Counted from the first letter of the stretch, positions 1 to 7,726 are shown. The stretch: 25,793 bases of DNA from Bacillota bacterium (GCA_017578085.1 PKQR01000014.1:1-25793); one strand, 5' to 3'. Made by a program: numbers and translations. Notes: generated from the letters alone by a model not told the origin.

Positions 1-503
1 AGGCCATGTACTATTTCCTCTCGGGCTACACCAGCAAGCTGGCGGGCACCGAGCGGGGCGTCACGTCGCCCGAGGCCACGTTCTCCACGGCCTTTGGCGA
101 GCCGTTCCTGCCGCTGCCGCCCCAGCGGTACGCGGCGATGCTGGGCGAGCTTATCGCCCGTCACAACGTGCGGGTGTTCCTGATCAACACCGGTTGGGTG
201 GGCGGCCCGTACGGCGTCGGGCGCCGCATCGAGCTGCGCTACACCCGGGCCATGGTGCGGGCGGCGCTGGCCGGCGAGTTGGACCACGTGCCCATGCAGC
301 GCGAGCCCCACTTCGGCCTTATGATTCCCACCGCATGCCCCGGCGTGCCGGCTGCGGTGCTGGATCCGAAGGCCCTGTGGTCGGACGGGGATGCGTATGA
401 CGCGCAGGCGCGGCAGCTGGCCCAGCGCTTCGCCGAGAACTACCGCCGCTTCGGCGGCTCGCCGCGCCACCCCGCGGAGGTCGCGGTACGGTCCGATGCG
501 TGA
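1..503 (+). CDS. pckA: Phosphoenolpyruvate carboxykinase (ATP), C-terminal part
   Basis: Cytosolic enzyme interconverting oxaloacetate plus ATP with phosphoenolpyruvate, CO2 and ADP at the start of gluconeogenesis. Only the last 165 or so residues are in the window and the gene begins upstream; the frame is open to base 1. The visible part carries the family blocks YYFLSGYTSKLAGTE and FLINTGWVGGPYGVGRR-IELRYTRA, which line up with the conserved C-terminal half of ATP-type PckA. The GTP-type enzyme lacks these blocks. The stop codon overlaps the start of the following thioesterase gene by eight bases, so the two are probably cotranscribed and translationally coupled. The first visible ATG at base 6 is internal methionine, not the start. 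Product assignment is confident from the motifs. Confidence 0.95.
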   Translation, partial: AMYYFLSGYTSKLAGTERGVTSPEATFSTAFGEPFLPLPPQRYAAMLGELIARHNVRVFLINTGWVGGPYGVGRRIELRYTRAMVRAALAGELDHVPMQREPHFGLMIPTACPGVPAAVLDPKALWSDGDAYDAQARQLAQRFAENYRRFGGSPRHPAEVAVRSDA

Positions 504-924
504 GATCACGGGCGTCCACCGGTTGCGGGTCCGCTACAACGAAGCGGACTCCATGGGCGTCACGTACTATGCCAATTACCTCAACTGGTTTACCCTTGGC
601 CGCACGGAGCTCCTGCGGGACCTGGGGTTGCCGTACGCGCAGCTGGAGAGGGCGGGGCTACTGTTGCCGGTGCTGGAGGTGCACTGCCGGTACCTCGCCC
701 CAACGGCCTACGACGACCCGATCCGGATCGAGACGACGCTGGCCAACTTGAGCCGCACCCGCATGGGGTTTCGCTATCGGGTTTACCTGGAAACCGGGCC
801 GGAGCGCCTGGCGGCAGAGGGGAGCACGGAGCACGCGTTCGTGGACCGGCATCTCCGGCCGATCGATGTCAAAAAGCATTTTCCGGAAGTGTGGCAGCGC
901 CTGAGCGAACTAGTCGGCAGCTGA
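496..924 (+). CDS. YbgC/FadM-like acyl-CoA thioesterase (hotdog fold)
   Basis: A 142-residue single hotdog-domain protein predicted to hydrolyse acyl-CoA thioesters in the cytosol. The N-terminal block RYNEADSMGVTYYANYLNWF matches the 4-hydroxybenzoyl-CoA thioesterase/YbgC signature, with the presumed catalytic Asp at about residue 18 and the following G-V-x-Y-Y. Length is normal for the family (about 130-150). I chose the ATG at 496 because the hotdog domain begins just after it and it overlaps the end of pckA by 8 bases; a longer frame opening at 391 would run antiparallel to nothing known and lies wholly inside pckA. The natural substrate cannot be told from sequence. It converges on the next gene with only 13 bases between the stops. 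Confidence 0.85.
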   Translation: MREITGVHRLRVRYNEADSMGVTYYANYLNWFTLGRTELLRDLGLPYAQLERAGLLLPVLEVHCRYLAPTAYDDPIRIETTLANLSRTRMGFRYRVYLETGPERLAAEGSTEHAFVDRHLRPIDVKKHFPEVWQRLSELVGS

Positions 925-937
925 GGGCGGGACCGCG

Positions 938-1312
938 TCACAGGGTGTTGATCACGTCATAACCCAGCGCCCGCAGCCGGTGAATCCAATGCTGGCGGCG
1001 GGCGCGTTTCAGTTCCTTCTCCTGTTCCTCAAAAAACGCGTGCAGCTTCCGCCAGTCCTCGTCACTGAGGCGGCCCGGGCGGGCTGCGGACCACACCGCC
1101 TGCACCACGGGAAAGTGGTCGATGGGAAAGGCCCCTTCCTCCAAAACAAATGCGAGGGTGGTGGGCCTGCCTGCGTCGTCGTAGTCGATCACGTAGGCCT
1201 CGTAGCGCACCAACCCATCCACCTGGTCGAGATACATCCACGCATATACGTCATCCTCGTACGACACCACGTCCCGGGTCTGGGACGGCAATGCCACCGG
1301 CCGTTCGGCCAT
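938..1312 (-). CDS. Conserved-looking hypothetical protein, 124 aa
   Basis: I do not recognise this family. The protein is acidic and aromatic in its first half (EDDVYAWMYLDQVDGLVRYEAYVIDYDD), has a middle segment with FVLEEGAFPIDHFPVVQAVW, and ends in a charged helical stretch rich in Glu, Lys and Arg (about residues 88-115) that could form a coiled coil. No signal peptide or membrane segment is visible, so it is probably cytosolic. The ATG at 1312 follows an AAGGTGGAG ribosome binding site five to six bases upstream, which supports it as a real gene. It is transcribed towards the thioesterase and divergently from the dGTPase-like gene across a 194-base gap. No function can be assigned. Confidence 0.65.
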   Translation of the reverse strand: MAERPVALPSQTRDVVSYEDDVYAWMYLDQVDGLVRYEAYVIDYDDAGRPTTLAFVLEEGAFPIDHFPVVQAVWSAARPGRLSDEDWRKLHAFFEEQEKELKRARRQHWIHRLRALGYDVINTL

Positions 1313-1506
1313 AGTGTCTCCACCTTATCGATCGACGTTGGCCGCTGCCCCTAGTATGGGGCGGCGGTGCCGTGCCTCATCCTTATGTTACGAAGGGATT
1401 CACCGTGTTTCCCCTCGATCCTCCGCCTGGGCGCAAACGCTTGTAGCAGGACCTTTGTGAAGCGGCGTCGAAGAGCAGACAGAGCCCGCCATGCCGGCGG
1501 ATCGGA

Positions 1507-2721
1507 GTGGGAGGCCGCGATCCTTTGCAACGTTGGCGGTTGCGCACCAGGGAGGAGCAGGAAGCATGGGACGCGGCCCGGCTGGCACCTTATGGGACTC
1601 AGGCCTCCGCCAGCCGGGGGCGCCGCTATCCGGAGGCCGGCGACGATCCTCGCACCGCTTTCCAACGCGACCGGGACCGCATCCTCCACTCCGCAGCGTT
1701 CCGTCGCCTCCAATACAAGACGCAGGTGTTCGTCTTCCACGAGGGTGACTTTTACCGCACCCGCCTGACCCATTCCCTGGAAGTCGCCCAGATCGGGGCG
1801 TCCTTGGCCCGCATGGTGGGCGCGAACCCCGATCTCGTCGAAGCCATCTCCTTGGCCCACGATTTGGGGCACCCTCCTTTTGGCCACGGCGGCGAGGAAG
1901 AGCTGAACGAGCTGATGCGCGATTATGGCGGCTTTGACCACAACCTGCAGTCCTTGCGGATCGTGGATGAGCTCGAGATCCGCTATCCCGATCATCCGGG
2001 CCTCAACCTCACGTGGGAAGTGCGGGAGGGCATCGCCCGCCACGAGACGTTTTTTGACAGCCCGCCGGTGCCGGAGGAGTTCGCCGCGTTTCCCCAGCCG
2101 GGCCTAGAAGCGCAGCTATCGAGCCTGGCTGACATGATCGCCTACTGTACCCACGATCTGGAGGATGCCTTGGGGTTCGGGTTTCTCGATGAGGAGGAGC
2201 TCAGGCGCCACGTGGCCCTCTGGCGCGACCTGCCGGCCGTGGAGGTGACGTACCCGTACACGCCGCTGGACGCCCGGACCATGGAATGCAAGTTCCGGGT
2301 GCGCAGCCTCATCGACCGGCTCATCCGCGCCGCAGCCCAGGAGACGCTCCGGCGGCTGGAGAAGTACGGGGTCGCGGACCCTGACGACGTGCGGTCGCTG
2401 CCGGAACCGGTGGCCGGTTTCCCGGCGGAAATCTATGAGCAGCTGGTGGCCTTGAAGGAGTATCTCTTCAGCCACGTCTACAACGACCCCAGGGTCCGGC
2501 GGATGATGTTCAAAGGGCGGATGATCCTGCGGCGCCTTTTCGAGGCTTTCGCAGGCCATCCCGAATTATTGCCTCGAAATTTGCAGGAACAATTGGCTTC
2601 GGGGGCGAACCGATTCCGAGTTATTTGCGATTATATAAGTTCAATGACGGACCGGCATGCCATGGACCTCTACGACACGCTGTACCAGCCGTACGAGCGC
2701 TCGCTGCAGGGGCCCAAATAA
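1507..2721 (+). CDS. dgt: dGTPase-family HD-domain dNTP triphosphohydrolase
   Basis: Predicted to hydrolyse dNTPs (dGTP in the type enzyme) to the deoxynucleoside and triphosphate, thereby controlling dNTP pools. The 404-residue protein opens with the family block ASRGRRYPE, then DRDRILHSAAFRRLQYKTQV at about 55-74. HD metal ligands are visible: H89 (RLTHSLE), H118-D119 (LAHDLGHPPFGH) and a later Asp in SLADMIAYCTHDLED. FDHNLQSLRI at 143-152 is the usual substrate-side segment. Length fits the deoxyguanosinetriphosphate triphosphohydrolase-like group. The GTG at 1507 is the likely start, since the family N-terminus begins soon after; the upstream ribosome binding site is weak, so the exact start is uncertain. 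A second HD hydrolase of related fold lies at 19963. True dNTP specificity cannot be read from sequence. Confidence 0.9.
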   Translation: MGGRDPLQRWRLRTREEQEAWDAARLAPYGTQASASRGRRYPEAGDDPRTAFQRDRDRILHSAAFRRLQYKTQVFVFHEGDFYRTRLTHSLEVAQIGASLARMVGANPDLVEAISLAHDLGHPPFGHGGEEELNELMRDYGGFDHNLQSLRIVDELEIRYPDHPGLNLTWEVREGIARHETFFDSPPVPEEFAAFPQPGLEAQLSSLADMIAYCTHDLEDALGFGFLDEEELRRHVALWRDLPAVEVTYPYTPLDARTMECKFRVRSLIDRLIRAAAQETLRRLEKYGVADPDDVRSLPEPVAGFPAEIYEQLVALKEYLFSHVYNDPRVRRMMFKGRMILRRLFEAFAGHPELLPRNLQEQLASGANRFRVICDYISSMTDRHAMDLYDTLYQPYERSLQGPK

Positions 2722-2724
2722 CAT

Positions 2725-2753
2725 GGGACAAGCCCTGTGGGAAGTGCTATAAT
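2725..2753 (+). promoter_or_regulatory. Sigma-A-type promoter for the sugar-amination operon
   Basis: GGGACA (2725-2730) and a perfect TATAAT (2748-2753) are separated by 17 bases. The -35 hexamer starts just past the dGTPase stop codon, and transcription would begin near 2760, about 65 bases before the Gfo/Idh/MocA start. In this GC-rich sequence an exact TATAAT is rare, which raises confidence. Confidence 0.75.
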
Positions 2754-2824
2754 GGGGTCGCGTGTGCGGGCGGCCGGACGCGCAACGACGCGGCGACAGG
2801 TCGGGGCCGGACAGGAGGATTTCG

Positions 2825-3820
2825 ATGCGCAAGGTACGTGTGGGCGTTATCGGCGTAGGACGGATGGGCCGCCACCACGCCCGGGCCTATGCCCACTTTA
2901 GCTATTTGTGCGATTTCGTGGGCGTCTATGACGTGGATCCGCAAGCGAGCGCGGCCGTGGCGGAAATGTACGAGGTGGAAGCCTTCAGCCGCGTGGAAGA
3001 TTTGCTGGATCAAGTGGACGCGGTGACCATCGCTACGCCCACCTGTTCCCACTACGAGCTGGCTGAGCAGGCGCTCTTGCGCCGCATTCACGTCCTGGTG
3101 GAGAAACCGGTGTGCCGCACGGTGGAGGAGGCGCGGCGCTTGGCCGAGCTGGCCCGGCAGCAAGGCTGCACGGTCCAGGTGGGCCACATCGAGCGGTTCA
3201 ACCCGGCCGTGCGGGAACTGGCCAAGGTGATCAAGCGCCACCGGGTCGTGGCCGTGGAAACCAAGCGCATGGGGCCCTTCGACCCGCGTGTCAAGGACCT
3301 GGACGTCATCCAGGACATGATGGTGCACGACATCGACATCTTGCGCTACCTCCTGCAGGCCGAGTTTGAGGACATGACCACCCGGGCCCAGCGGGTCAAG
3401 TCCTCCCTGTTTGCCGACCACGCTGTGTGCGCCGCGACCTTGTCCAACGGCGTCGTGGCCACGTTGACCGCCAGCCGCGTCACGGAGCAGAAGATCCGCA
3501 CCATGACCGTTATCTGCGACGGCGCGTACATCGAGATGGACTACATCGACCGCCGCTTGACGCTGTCCCGCGACACCCGGGTTCGCTACGAAAACAACGG
3601 CAAGACGGTGAGCACCCTGGAGAACATCGGGGAGCGCATCTTCGTGCCCGACGAGGAGCCGCTTTTGGCCCAAACCCAGCATTTCCTCGAGTGCGTGCGC
3701 ACCGGACGGACGCCCCTGGTGACCGTGGAGGACGGGCTGGCCGCGCTGGAAGTGGTGGAGCGGATGCAGGCCCAGGTGTACAAGCAGGCCGCGCCGTCGT
3801 TGAACGGTGTAGCCGTGTAG
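2825..3820 (+). CDS. Gfo/Idh/MocA-family NAD(P)-dependent dehydrogenase
   Basis: A 331-residue oxidoreductase of the type acting on sugars or nucleotide sugars. A Rossmann NAD-binding loop GVIGVGRMG sits at residues 7-15, the family's EKP motif at 93-95, and the C-terminal domain has the conserved histidine in MMVHDIDIL (H168). The ATG at 2825 follows AGGAGG (2813-2818) at ideal distance. The open frame extends further upstream to 2762, but that part covers the promoter region. The next gene, 12 bases on, is a DegT/WecE aminotransferase. Such a pair is typical of pathways that oxidise a UDP-sugar at C3 and then aminate it (WbpB/WbpE in UDP-diacetamido-uronate synthesis). That pathway reading is inference, because no acetyltransferase, epimerase or glycosyltransferase is nearby. 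Confidence 0.88.
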   Translation: MRKVRVGVIGVGRMGRHHARAYAHFSYLCDFVGVYDVDPQASAAVAEMYEVEAFSRVEDLLDQVDAVTIATPTCSHYELAEQALLRRIHVLVEKPVCRTVEEARRLAELARQQGCTVQVGHIERFNPAVRELAKVIKRHRVVAVETKRMGPFDPRVKDLDVIQDMMVHDIDILRYLLQAEFEDMTTRAQRVKSSLFADHAVCAATLSNGVVATLTASRVTEQKIRTMTVICDGAYIEMDYIDRRLTLSRDTRVRYENNGKTVSTLENIGERIFVPDEEPLLAQTQHFLECVRTGRTPLVTVEDGLAALEVVERMQAQVYKQAAPSLNGVAV

Positions 3821-3832
3821 GGGGCGCAAGCG

Positions 3833-4951
3833 TTGATCCGGTTGGCCCAGCCCCAACTGGGCGATGAGGAAATAAAGGCGGTTACCGACGTTATCCGCTC
3901 CGGGATCATCGCGAGCGGTCCGCAGGTCCGCCGCTTTGAGGAAACTTTTGCCGCTTACGTGGGTGTGCGCCACGCGATCGCTACGTCCAACGGGACCGTC
4001 GCCTTACATGCCGCGCTTTTGGCGGCAGGCGTCGGGCCGGGTGATCGGGTGGTCACGACGCCGTTTACGTTTGTTGCCACCGCGAATGCGATCTTGTACT
4101 GCGGCGCGGTGCCCGTCTTCTCCGACATCGACCCCGACACTTACAACCTGTCGCCTCACGCTTTAGCGGAAACCTTGGCGCGACTTAAGGACGCGGGCAC
4201 GCCGGCCAAGGCGGTGCTCCTGGTGCACCTCTTTGGCCTGCCCTGCGACATGACCAGCATCATGGCTGTCGCCAGCGAACACGGCGCGATCGTCATCGAG
4301 GACTGCGCCCAGGCCCACGGTGCCGCCTACAACGGCCGGCGGGTGGGCACCTTTGGCACCGTCGGGACGTTCAGCTTCTACGCGACGAAAAACTTGACCA
4401 CCGGCGAGGGCGGCATGGTCGTCACCGACTCGGACGAGGTGGCCCAGCGGGTGCGCCAGCTGGTGAACCACGGCCGGATCGACCGGTATGAACACGCCCT
4501 CCTGGGGTACAACTACCGCATGACCGACTTGGCGGCGGCCATGGGCCTTGCCCAGCTGGCGAAGCTGGAGCAGTTCAATCTCAAGCGCCGGGCCAATGCG
4601 GTGCGCCTGTCGCGCCAGCTGGCCGATGTGCCCGGCCTTGTGCTGCCGGTGGAGCCGCAAGGCTGCTACCACGTGTACCACCAGTACACCGTGCGGCACC
4701 CCGAGCGGGATGAGCTGGCCCGCTGGCTGCGGGAGAACGGGATTGAGACGGGCGTGATTTATCCAATCCCCTTGCACAAGCAGCCTTTGTACCGGGAGTT
4801 GGGGTACGGCGACCAGTCGCTGCCCGTGGCCGAGGAAGTCGCGCGCCAGGTGCTGTCCTTGCCCGTGCATCCGGGCCTCACGGAGCAAGACATCAATACT
4901 GTCGCCGAGACCGTACGCGCCTTTGTCTCCGGGCGGCTGCCGTCGGCGTAG
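3833..4951 (+). CDS. DegT/DnrJ/EryC1/StrS-family sugar aminotransferase
   Basis: A 372-residue PLP-dependent enzyme predicted to transfer an amino group, usually from glutamate, to a keto nucleotide sugar. It opens with the family-typical MIRLAQPQLGDEEIKAV, has TSNGTVALHAAL for cofactor phosphate contact, EDCAQAHGA at 156-164 and the Schiff-base lysine K186 in FYATKNLTTGEGG. The C-terminal HQYTVR and GVIYPIPLHKQPLY segments are also standard. The TTG at 3833 is chosen because it gives exactly the family N-terminus; a short GGGGGC stretch is the only ribosome binding site. It lies 12 bases after the Gfo/Idh/MocA dehydrogenase, which would supply its keto-sugar substrate. WbpE-like function is plausible but the actual sugar is unknown. 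Confidence 0.9.
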   Translation: MIRLAQPQLGDEEIKAVTDVIRSGIIASGPQVRRFEETFAAYVGVRHAIATSNGTVALHAALLAAGVGPGDRVVTTPFTFVATANAILYCGAVPVFSDIDPDTYNLSPHALAETLARLKDAGTPAKAVLLVHLFGLPCDMTSIMAVASEHGAIVIEDCAQAHGAAYNGRRVGTFGTVGTFSFYATKNLTTGEGGMVVTDSDEVAQRVRQLVNHGRIDRYEHALLGYNYRMTDLAAAMGLAQLAKLEQFNLKRRANAVRLSRQLADVPGLVLPVEPQGCYHVYHQYTVRHPERDELARWLRENGIETGVIYPIPLHKQPLYRELGYGDQSLPVAEEVARQVLSLPVHPGLTEQDINTVAETVRAFVSGRLPSA

Positions 4952-4999
4952 GTCCTAGGCTAGGCCGGCCGCGAGTCCCGGGGGAAGGGGGAGTGAGCC

Positions 5000-5302
5000 G
5001 TGGCCGAAGAGATCCAGGTTGTAGATCTGGACGATTACACGGAACCGGCGGAGACCCCCGGATGCTACGCCATCTACCTGCGCCTTTCCCGGGAACCGAG
5101 CCCCGCGTGGCGAGCACAGTTCCAGGCCGAGTGGCAGCGCATTCCCACCGGTTTCAAGCGGCCTGCCGCCGTCTTTGGGGACAGGATTCGCCTTGAGATT
5201 CACGGCGACGACATGGTCCGGGAGCAGCTGAACTTTGCCTTGTCGCTGGTGGCGCGTACCAATGCGGCCATGGCCCGGAGGGAGTCGGCCGGAGGCGAGT
5301 GA
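5000..5302 (+). CDS. Hypothetical protein, 100 aa
   Basis: I do not recognise this protein. It starts with a GTG at 5000 preceded by a purine-rich GGGGAAGGGGGAG ribosome binding site (4981-4992). The sequence is soluble, with an acidic N-terminus (DLDDYTEPAE), a Pro/Arg/Trp-containing middle (REPSPAWRAQFQAEWQRIP) and a C-terminal helix (MVREQLNFALSLVARTNAAM). No membrane segment, cysteine pair or known motif is visible. It lies 48 bases after the sugar aminotransferase in the same direction and may be the last gene of that transcript. The good ribosome binding site and normal composition argue that it is real, but no role can be given. Confidence 0.65.
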   Translation: MAEEIQVVDLDDYTEPAETPGCYAIYLRLSREPSPAWRAQFQAEWQRIPTGFKRPAAVFGDRIRLEIHGDDMVREQLNFALSLVARTNAAMARRESAGGE

Positions 5303-5449
5303 ACGCCGGCCAGCGACTGAAGGGCGCCGGTAGTCGGTGGGTAAAAGTCGGAAGGTTTTGACGCAGGATAACCGCCGCGTGGGGGGAATGTGAAGGGCGC
5401 GCGCCGACCGTGCCCTCGGGGGCAACTCCACGGGAGGTGCTGCGCCACG

Positions 5450-6118
5450 ATGGTGACGGTCGGTCTGGTTACCCCGCGTGCCTTGCCCCGGTTTCCGCTC
5501 TTGGTCGCCCTGCGTCAAGAACCCCGGTTGCGCGTCGTCTTTGAGGTCCACGACCTGCGGCACCTCGCGGCGTTGGCCCAGAAGGAGCCGCCGTCCGTCT
5601 TGGTGGCGGACATGGACATGGGCGTCGGCGTCCGCACGCTGATGCAGGCGCTCAAGGCGCGGTTTCCTGGCGTGCCCGTGGTGCTCCTGGACCGGGCGGC
5701 TGACGCGGCCCGGGCGCAACGGGCCCGCAACCTGGGGGCCGCTGCGGTGATCAGCCGCCGCAGCCGGCCGGAGCGGTTTGTGGCCCGGGTGCTGGACGTG
5801 GCGTACCGGCACATGGACGAGGGACTGCTGCCGCGCTGGCAGCTGTATGAGCGGTTGACGCCCAGGGAGTGGGACATCTTGCCGTACCTGGCCCAACGCT
5901 ACAGCGCGCGGGAGATCGCGGCCGAGCTCACCTTGTCCTACGCCACGGTGCGCACCCACATCCGCAACATTTACGCCAAGTGCGGCGTGGGTTCGCGGCA
6001 GCAGGCCGCCCGGGTGGCCGCGTACCTGCTGGCCGAGCGGGCGGGGCAGGACAACTACACCGGCAAGGAGGTGGCGGCGGATGCCAAACGTGGACGTGAT
6101 GGCCGATCCGACCCCTAA
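5450..6118 (+). CDS. LuxR/NarL-type transcription regulator with degenerate receiver domain
   Basis: A 222-residue DNA-binding regulator. Residues 136-197 form a clear LuxR-type helix-turn-helix (LTPREWDILPYLAQRYSARE, then ATVRTHIRNIYAKCGV). The N-terminal 120 residues look like a response-regulator receiver fold, with LVAD at 51-54 where the phosphoacceptor Asp would be. However, the acidic pair that normally follows strand 1 is absent (VGLVTPR) and the switch lysine position reads ISRRS. It may therefore be a pseudo-receiver that is not phosphorylated. The ATG at 5450 is preceded by GGAGGT (5433-5438) and begins the domain directly; the frame is open 20 codons further upstream. No sensor kinase is adjacent. 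Its 3' end contains the ribosome binding site and start of the next gene, overlapping by 38 bases. Confidence 0.85.
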   Translation: MVTVGLVTPRALPRFPLLVALRQEPRLRVVFEVHDLRHLAALAQKEPPSVLVADMDMGVGVRTLMQALKARFPGVPVVLLDRAADAARAQRARNLGAAAVISRRSRPERFVARVLDVAYRHMDEGLLPRWQLYERLTPREWDILPYLAQRYSAREIAAELTLSYATVRTHIRNIYAKCGVGSRQQAARVAAYLLAERAGQDNYTGKEVAADAKRGRDGRSDP

Positions 6119-6362
6119 TCCCAATGCGTACAAGTTTACCCTTGACCGTATGGTCACCACGGGCGGCAGCCGGTCGTTCGCCAACGCGGACCAGGCGGCG
6201 GCCGATCCGCTGGCGGCGCGGCTGTTTGCCGTCGAAGGCGTCAAGGCCTTGTTTTTCCTCAATAACTTCATCACCGTGACCAAGGACCCCGCGTACTCGT
6301 GGGAGAGCCTCGTGCCGGCCATCGTCGAGGCGATCCAGGACCATTTCGAGGGCCAGGCGTGA
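6081..6362 (+). CDS. Stand-alone Nfu/NifU N-terminal-domain protein
   Basis: A 93-residue protein matching the Nfu N-terminal domain (Scaffold protein Nfu/NifU N family): TPNPNAYKFTLDRMV near the N-terminus, a SF-x-NADQAAADPLAARLF middle and VKALFFLNNFITVTKD, then YSWESLVPAIVEAIQDHF. In Nfu proteins this domain precedes a CxxC cluster-binding domain; here the CxxC part is missing and the protein contains no cysteine, so it cannot itself hold a cluster through Cys. It may be a partner or chaperone in Fe-S assembly, which is inference. The ATG at 6081 has a perfect AAGGAGGT (6065-6072) eight bases upstream, inside the preceding regulator gene, so translation is coupled. Confidence 0.85.
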   Translation: MPNVDVMADPTPNPNAYKFTLDRMVTTGGSRSFANADQAAADPLAARLFAVEGVKALFFLNNFITVTKDPAYSWESLVPAIVEAIQDHFEGQA

Positions 6363-6374
6363 GCTGAGGACGCC

Positions 6375-6569
6375 ATGAAGCGGTACGTGGTGCGCTGGCA
6401 GGAAGGCGGCGAAGAGCGGGAGCGGGAGTTTGCCACCAAGAAGGAAGCCTTCAAGTGGTTCAACTGGGACTGCCCGGCCGAGGAGGCCTGGTTTGAGGAG
6501 ACCACGCCCGACGGCGGGCGGACCGCCCCCAAGAGGCTGCGCCGCCAGGGTGCGGCCGCGGGGCGCTGA
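6375..6569 (+). CDS. Small charged hypothetical protein, 64 aa
   Basis: I do not recognise a family. The protein is short, very charged and contains three tryptophans (MKRYVVRWQEGGEEREREF, then KWFNWDCP), followed by an Arg/Ala-rich tail. It reads like a small beta-strand plus helix domain. The ATG at 6375 follows a GAGGA ribosome binding site (6366-6370) and lies 12 bases after the Nfu-N gene, so it is probably the last gene of that operon; a terminator follows at 6612. No signal peptide or membrane segment is visible. Being a real gene is likely from spacing; its function is unknown. Confidence 0.6.
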   Translation: MKRYVVRWQEGGEEREREFATKKEAFKWFNWDCPAEEAWFEETTPDGGRTAPKRLRRQGAAAGR

Positions 6570-6611
6570 GGGCGTCCCGGGCACACCCAGCGCCATGGAG
6601 AACGAAAGCCA

Positions 6612-6648
6612 AAGAGCCGGAGCAGGGGCCGTCCCTGTTCCGGCTCTT
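6612..6648. terminator. Bidirectional hairpin between convergent genes
   Basis: A 16-base-pair stem (6612-6627 with 6633-6648, one G-U pair) closes a five-base loop. It sits between the plus-strand small gene ending at 6569 and the minus-strand thyX ending at 6662. The plus side has no clear T-tract after it, while the minus side reads into CTTTCGTT, so termination may be stronger for thyX. Confidence 0.75.
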
Positions 6649-6661
6649 GCGCTTCCTCCTG

Positions 6662-7663
6662 TCACCGGGCTGCCTGTTTCGACTGGAGGATGTCCGCCGC
6701 CCGGGCGTCGTCGGGCGCATCCGCCAACAATTCCCGCAGCTCGCCGACGGTCATCTCCGAGAGCACGGCCCTGGTGTTGGTAGCGCTGTTGTAGTAGGCC
6801 AAAAGGCGGGGCAGGCTGTGGGGGAACAGCGGCTCCACCAGCTTGCGCACGGCCCGGGCGTACTGCCGGATCTCCCACTGTGCCCCTAGGCCGTGGGGGT
6901 TGGGCGCGGGCTCGTCCTCAGGAGCGCCGGGTTCCTTGCCGTCGTCCCGCTGGTGCAGGAACCAGGCCACCGACTGGATGCTGGCCGTCCAACGCCAGAC
7001 GGTGTAAAGGCCGTAAGCGTAGAGGAACAGCCGCGCCTGCTCGGGTGCCAGCCCGTCGGCCAGCGCCTCTTCGAAGTCCTTGAGCGACTGCTCCTGGCGC
7101 TCCAGCCACCGGGCGGTCCACTTGCGCTGCAGTTCATCGGCGACCGGCGCTCCCGAGCCCTGCTTTCCCCGGGCGGGCTTGCCGCGCCACCAGGAGGGGG
7201 TGTAGTACTCGGGCGGCAGCGTGACGTACCGCCGGGACGCCTCGTTGCGGCTCTGCATGGCGTCGGCCATCATGCCGTGGCCGCCGTCGTCGCCCTGGCC
7301 GGTCCAGAGGAACTCCTCCGGGATCTCGACGCCCAAAAACTGGGCCGTGTCCACCGTGTGGTGGGAGCCGATGCGGTACTTGAACCATTCCCGGGCCACC
7401 ATGATGGGCGCCTTGATCTCAAGCTTCACGAAACCGCCGCGGAAAGGCGACGTGTGCTCATTGGTGGCCAAGAAGTCCAGCAGCCGCACGTCCCGGTCGG
7501 TCAGGGCGTCCGAGCGTTTCATGTAGGACGCGCGGGCGTCGTTGACGGGCGTCAGGTCGGTGCCCATGACGTCTTCGAGGCGCACGTAACCCCGGTCCAG
7601 CACCGGAAGCTGCACGGGAAGCGGCTGTGGGGCCGTGCGGGGCTCTGAAAACCGCGTTGACAA
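6662..7663 (-). CDS. thyX: Divergent flavin-dependent thymidylate synthase (ThyX-like)
   Basis: Predicted to methylate dUMP to dTMP using FAD, NADPH and methylenetetrahydrofolate. Family blocks are visible: NEHTSPF at 68-74, IMVAREWF at 87-94, NEASRRYV at 140-147, FLHQR at 235-239 and AQWEIRQYA at 261-269. It is unusual in three ways. The diagnostic RHR-x7-S motif reads KYR (95-97), and about 38 extra residues separate it from the NEAS segment. The N-x-R that usually precedes the second active-site arginine reads S-I-Q (228-230). A Pro/Asp/Glu-rich insert lies at 240-258. At 333 residues it is much longer than the usual 220-260. The TTG start at 7663 has AAGGAG nine bases upstream. It follows the patatin gene by 63 bases on the same strand. 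ThyX fold is likely; activity is uncertain. Confidence 0.82.
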   Translation of the reverse strand: MSTRFSEPRTAPQPLPVQLPVLDRGYVRLEDVMGTDLTPVNDARASYMKRSDALTDRDVRLLDFLATNEHTSPFRGGFVKLEIKAPIMVAREWFKYRIGSHHTVDTAQFLGVEIPEEFLWTGQGDDGGHGMMADAMQSRNEASRRYVTLPPEYYTPSWWRGKPARGKQGSGAPVADELQRKWTARWLERQEQSLKDFEEALADGLAPEQARLFLYAYGLYTVWRWTASIQSVAWFLHQRDDGKEPGAPEDEPAPNPHGLGAQWEIRQYARAVRKLVEPLFPHSLPRLLAYYNSATNTRAVLSEMTVGELRELLADAPDDARAADILQSKQAAR

Positions 7664-7726
7664 AAGGGGTCACTCCTTCAAACGTTTCCTGCTTCCAAGT
7701 TCGCCTTCCATCCGGGAATTCTTCCA

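Noticed and set aside
2747..3973. A 408-codon open frame on the minus strand opposite the Gfo/Idh/MocA gene
   Set aside because: Unusual His/Leu/Gly composition and no domain; the plus strand codes for a clear dehydrogenase.
4955..6586. A 543-codon open frame on the minus strand, opposite the LuxR regulator and Nfu-N genes
   Set aside because: No recognisable motif, Arg/Pro/Ser-rich, and it runs across several genes with clear family motifs and ribosome binding sites.
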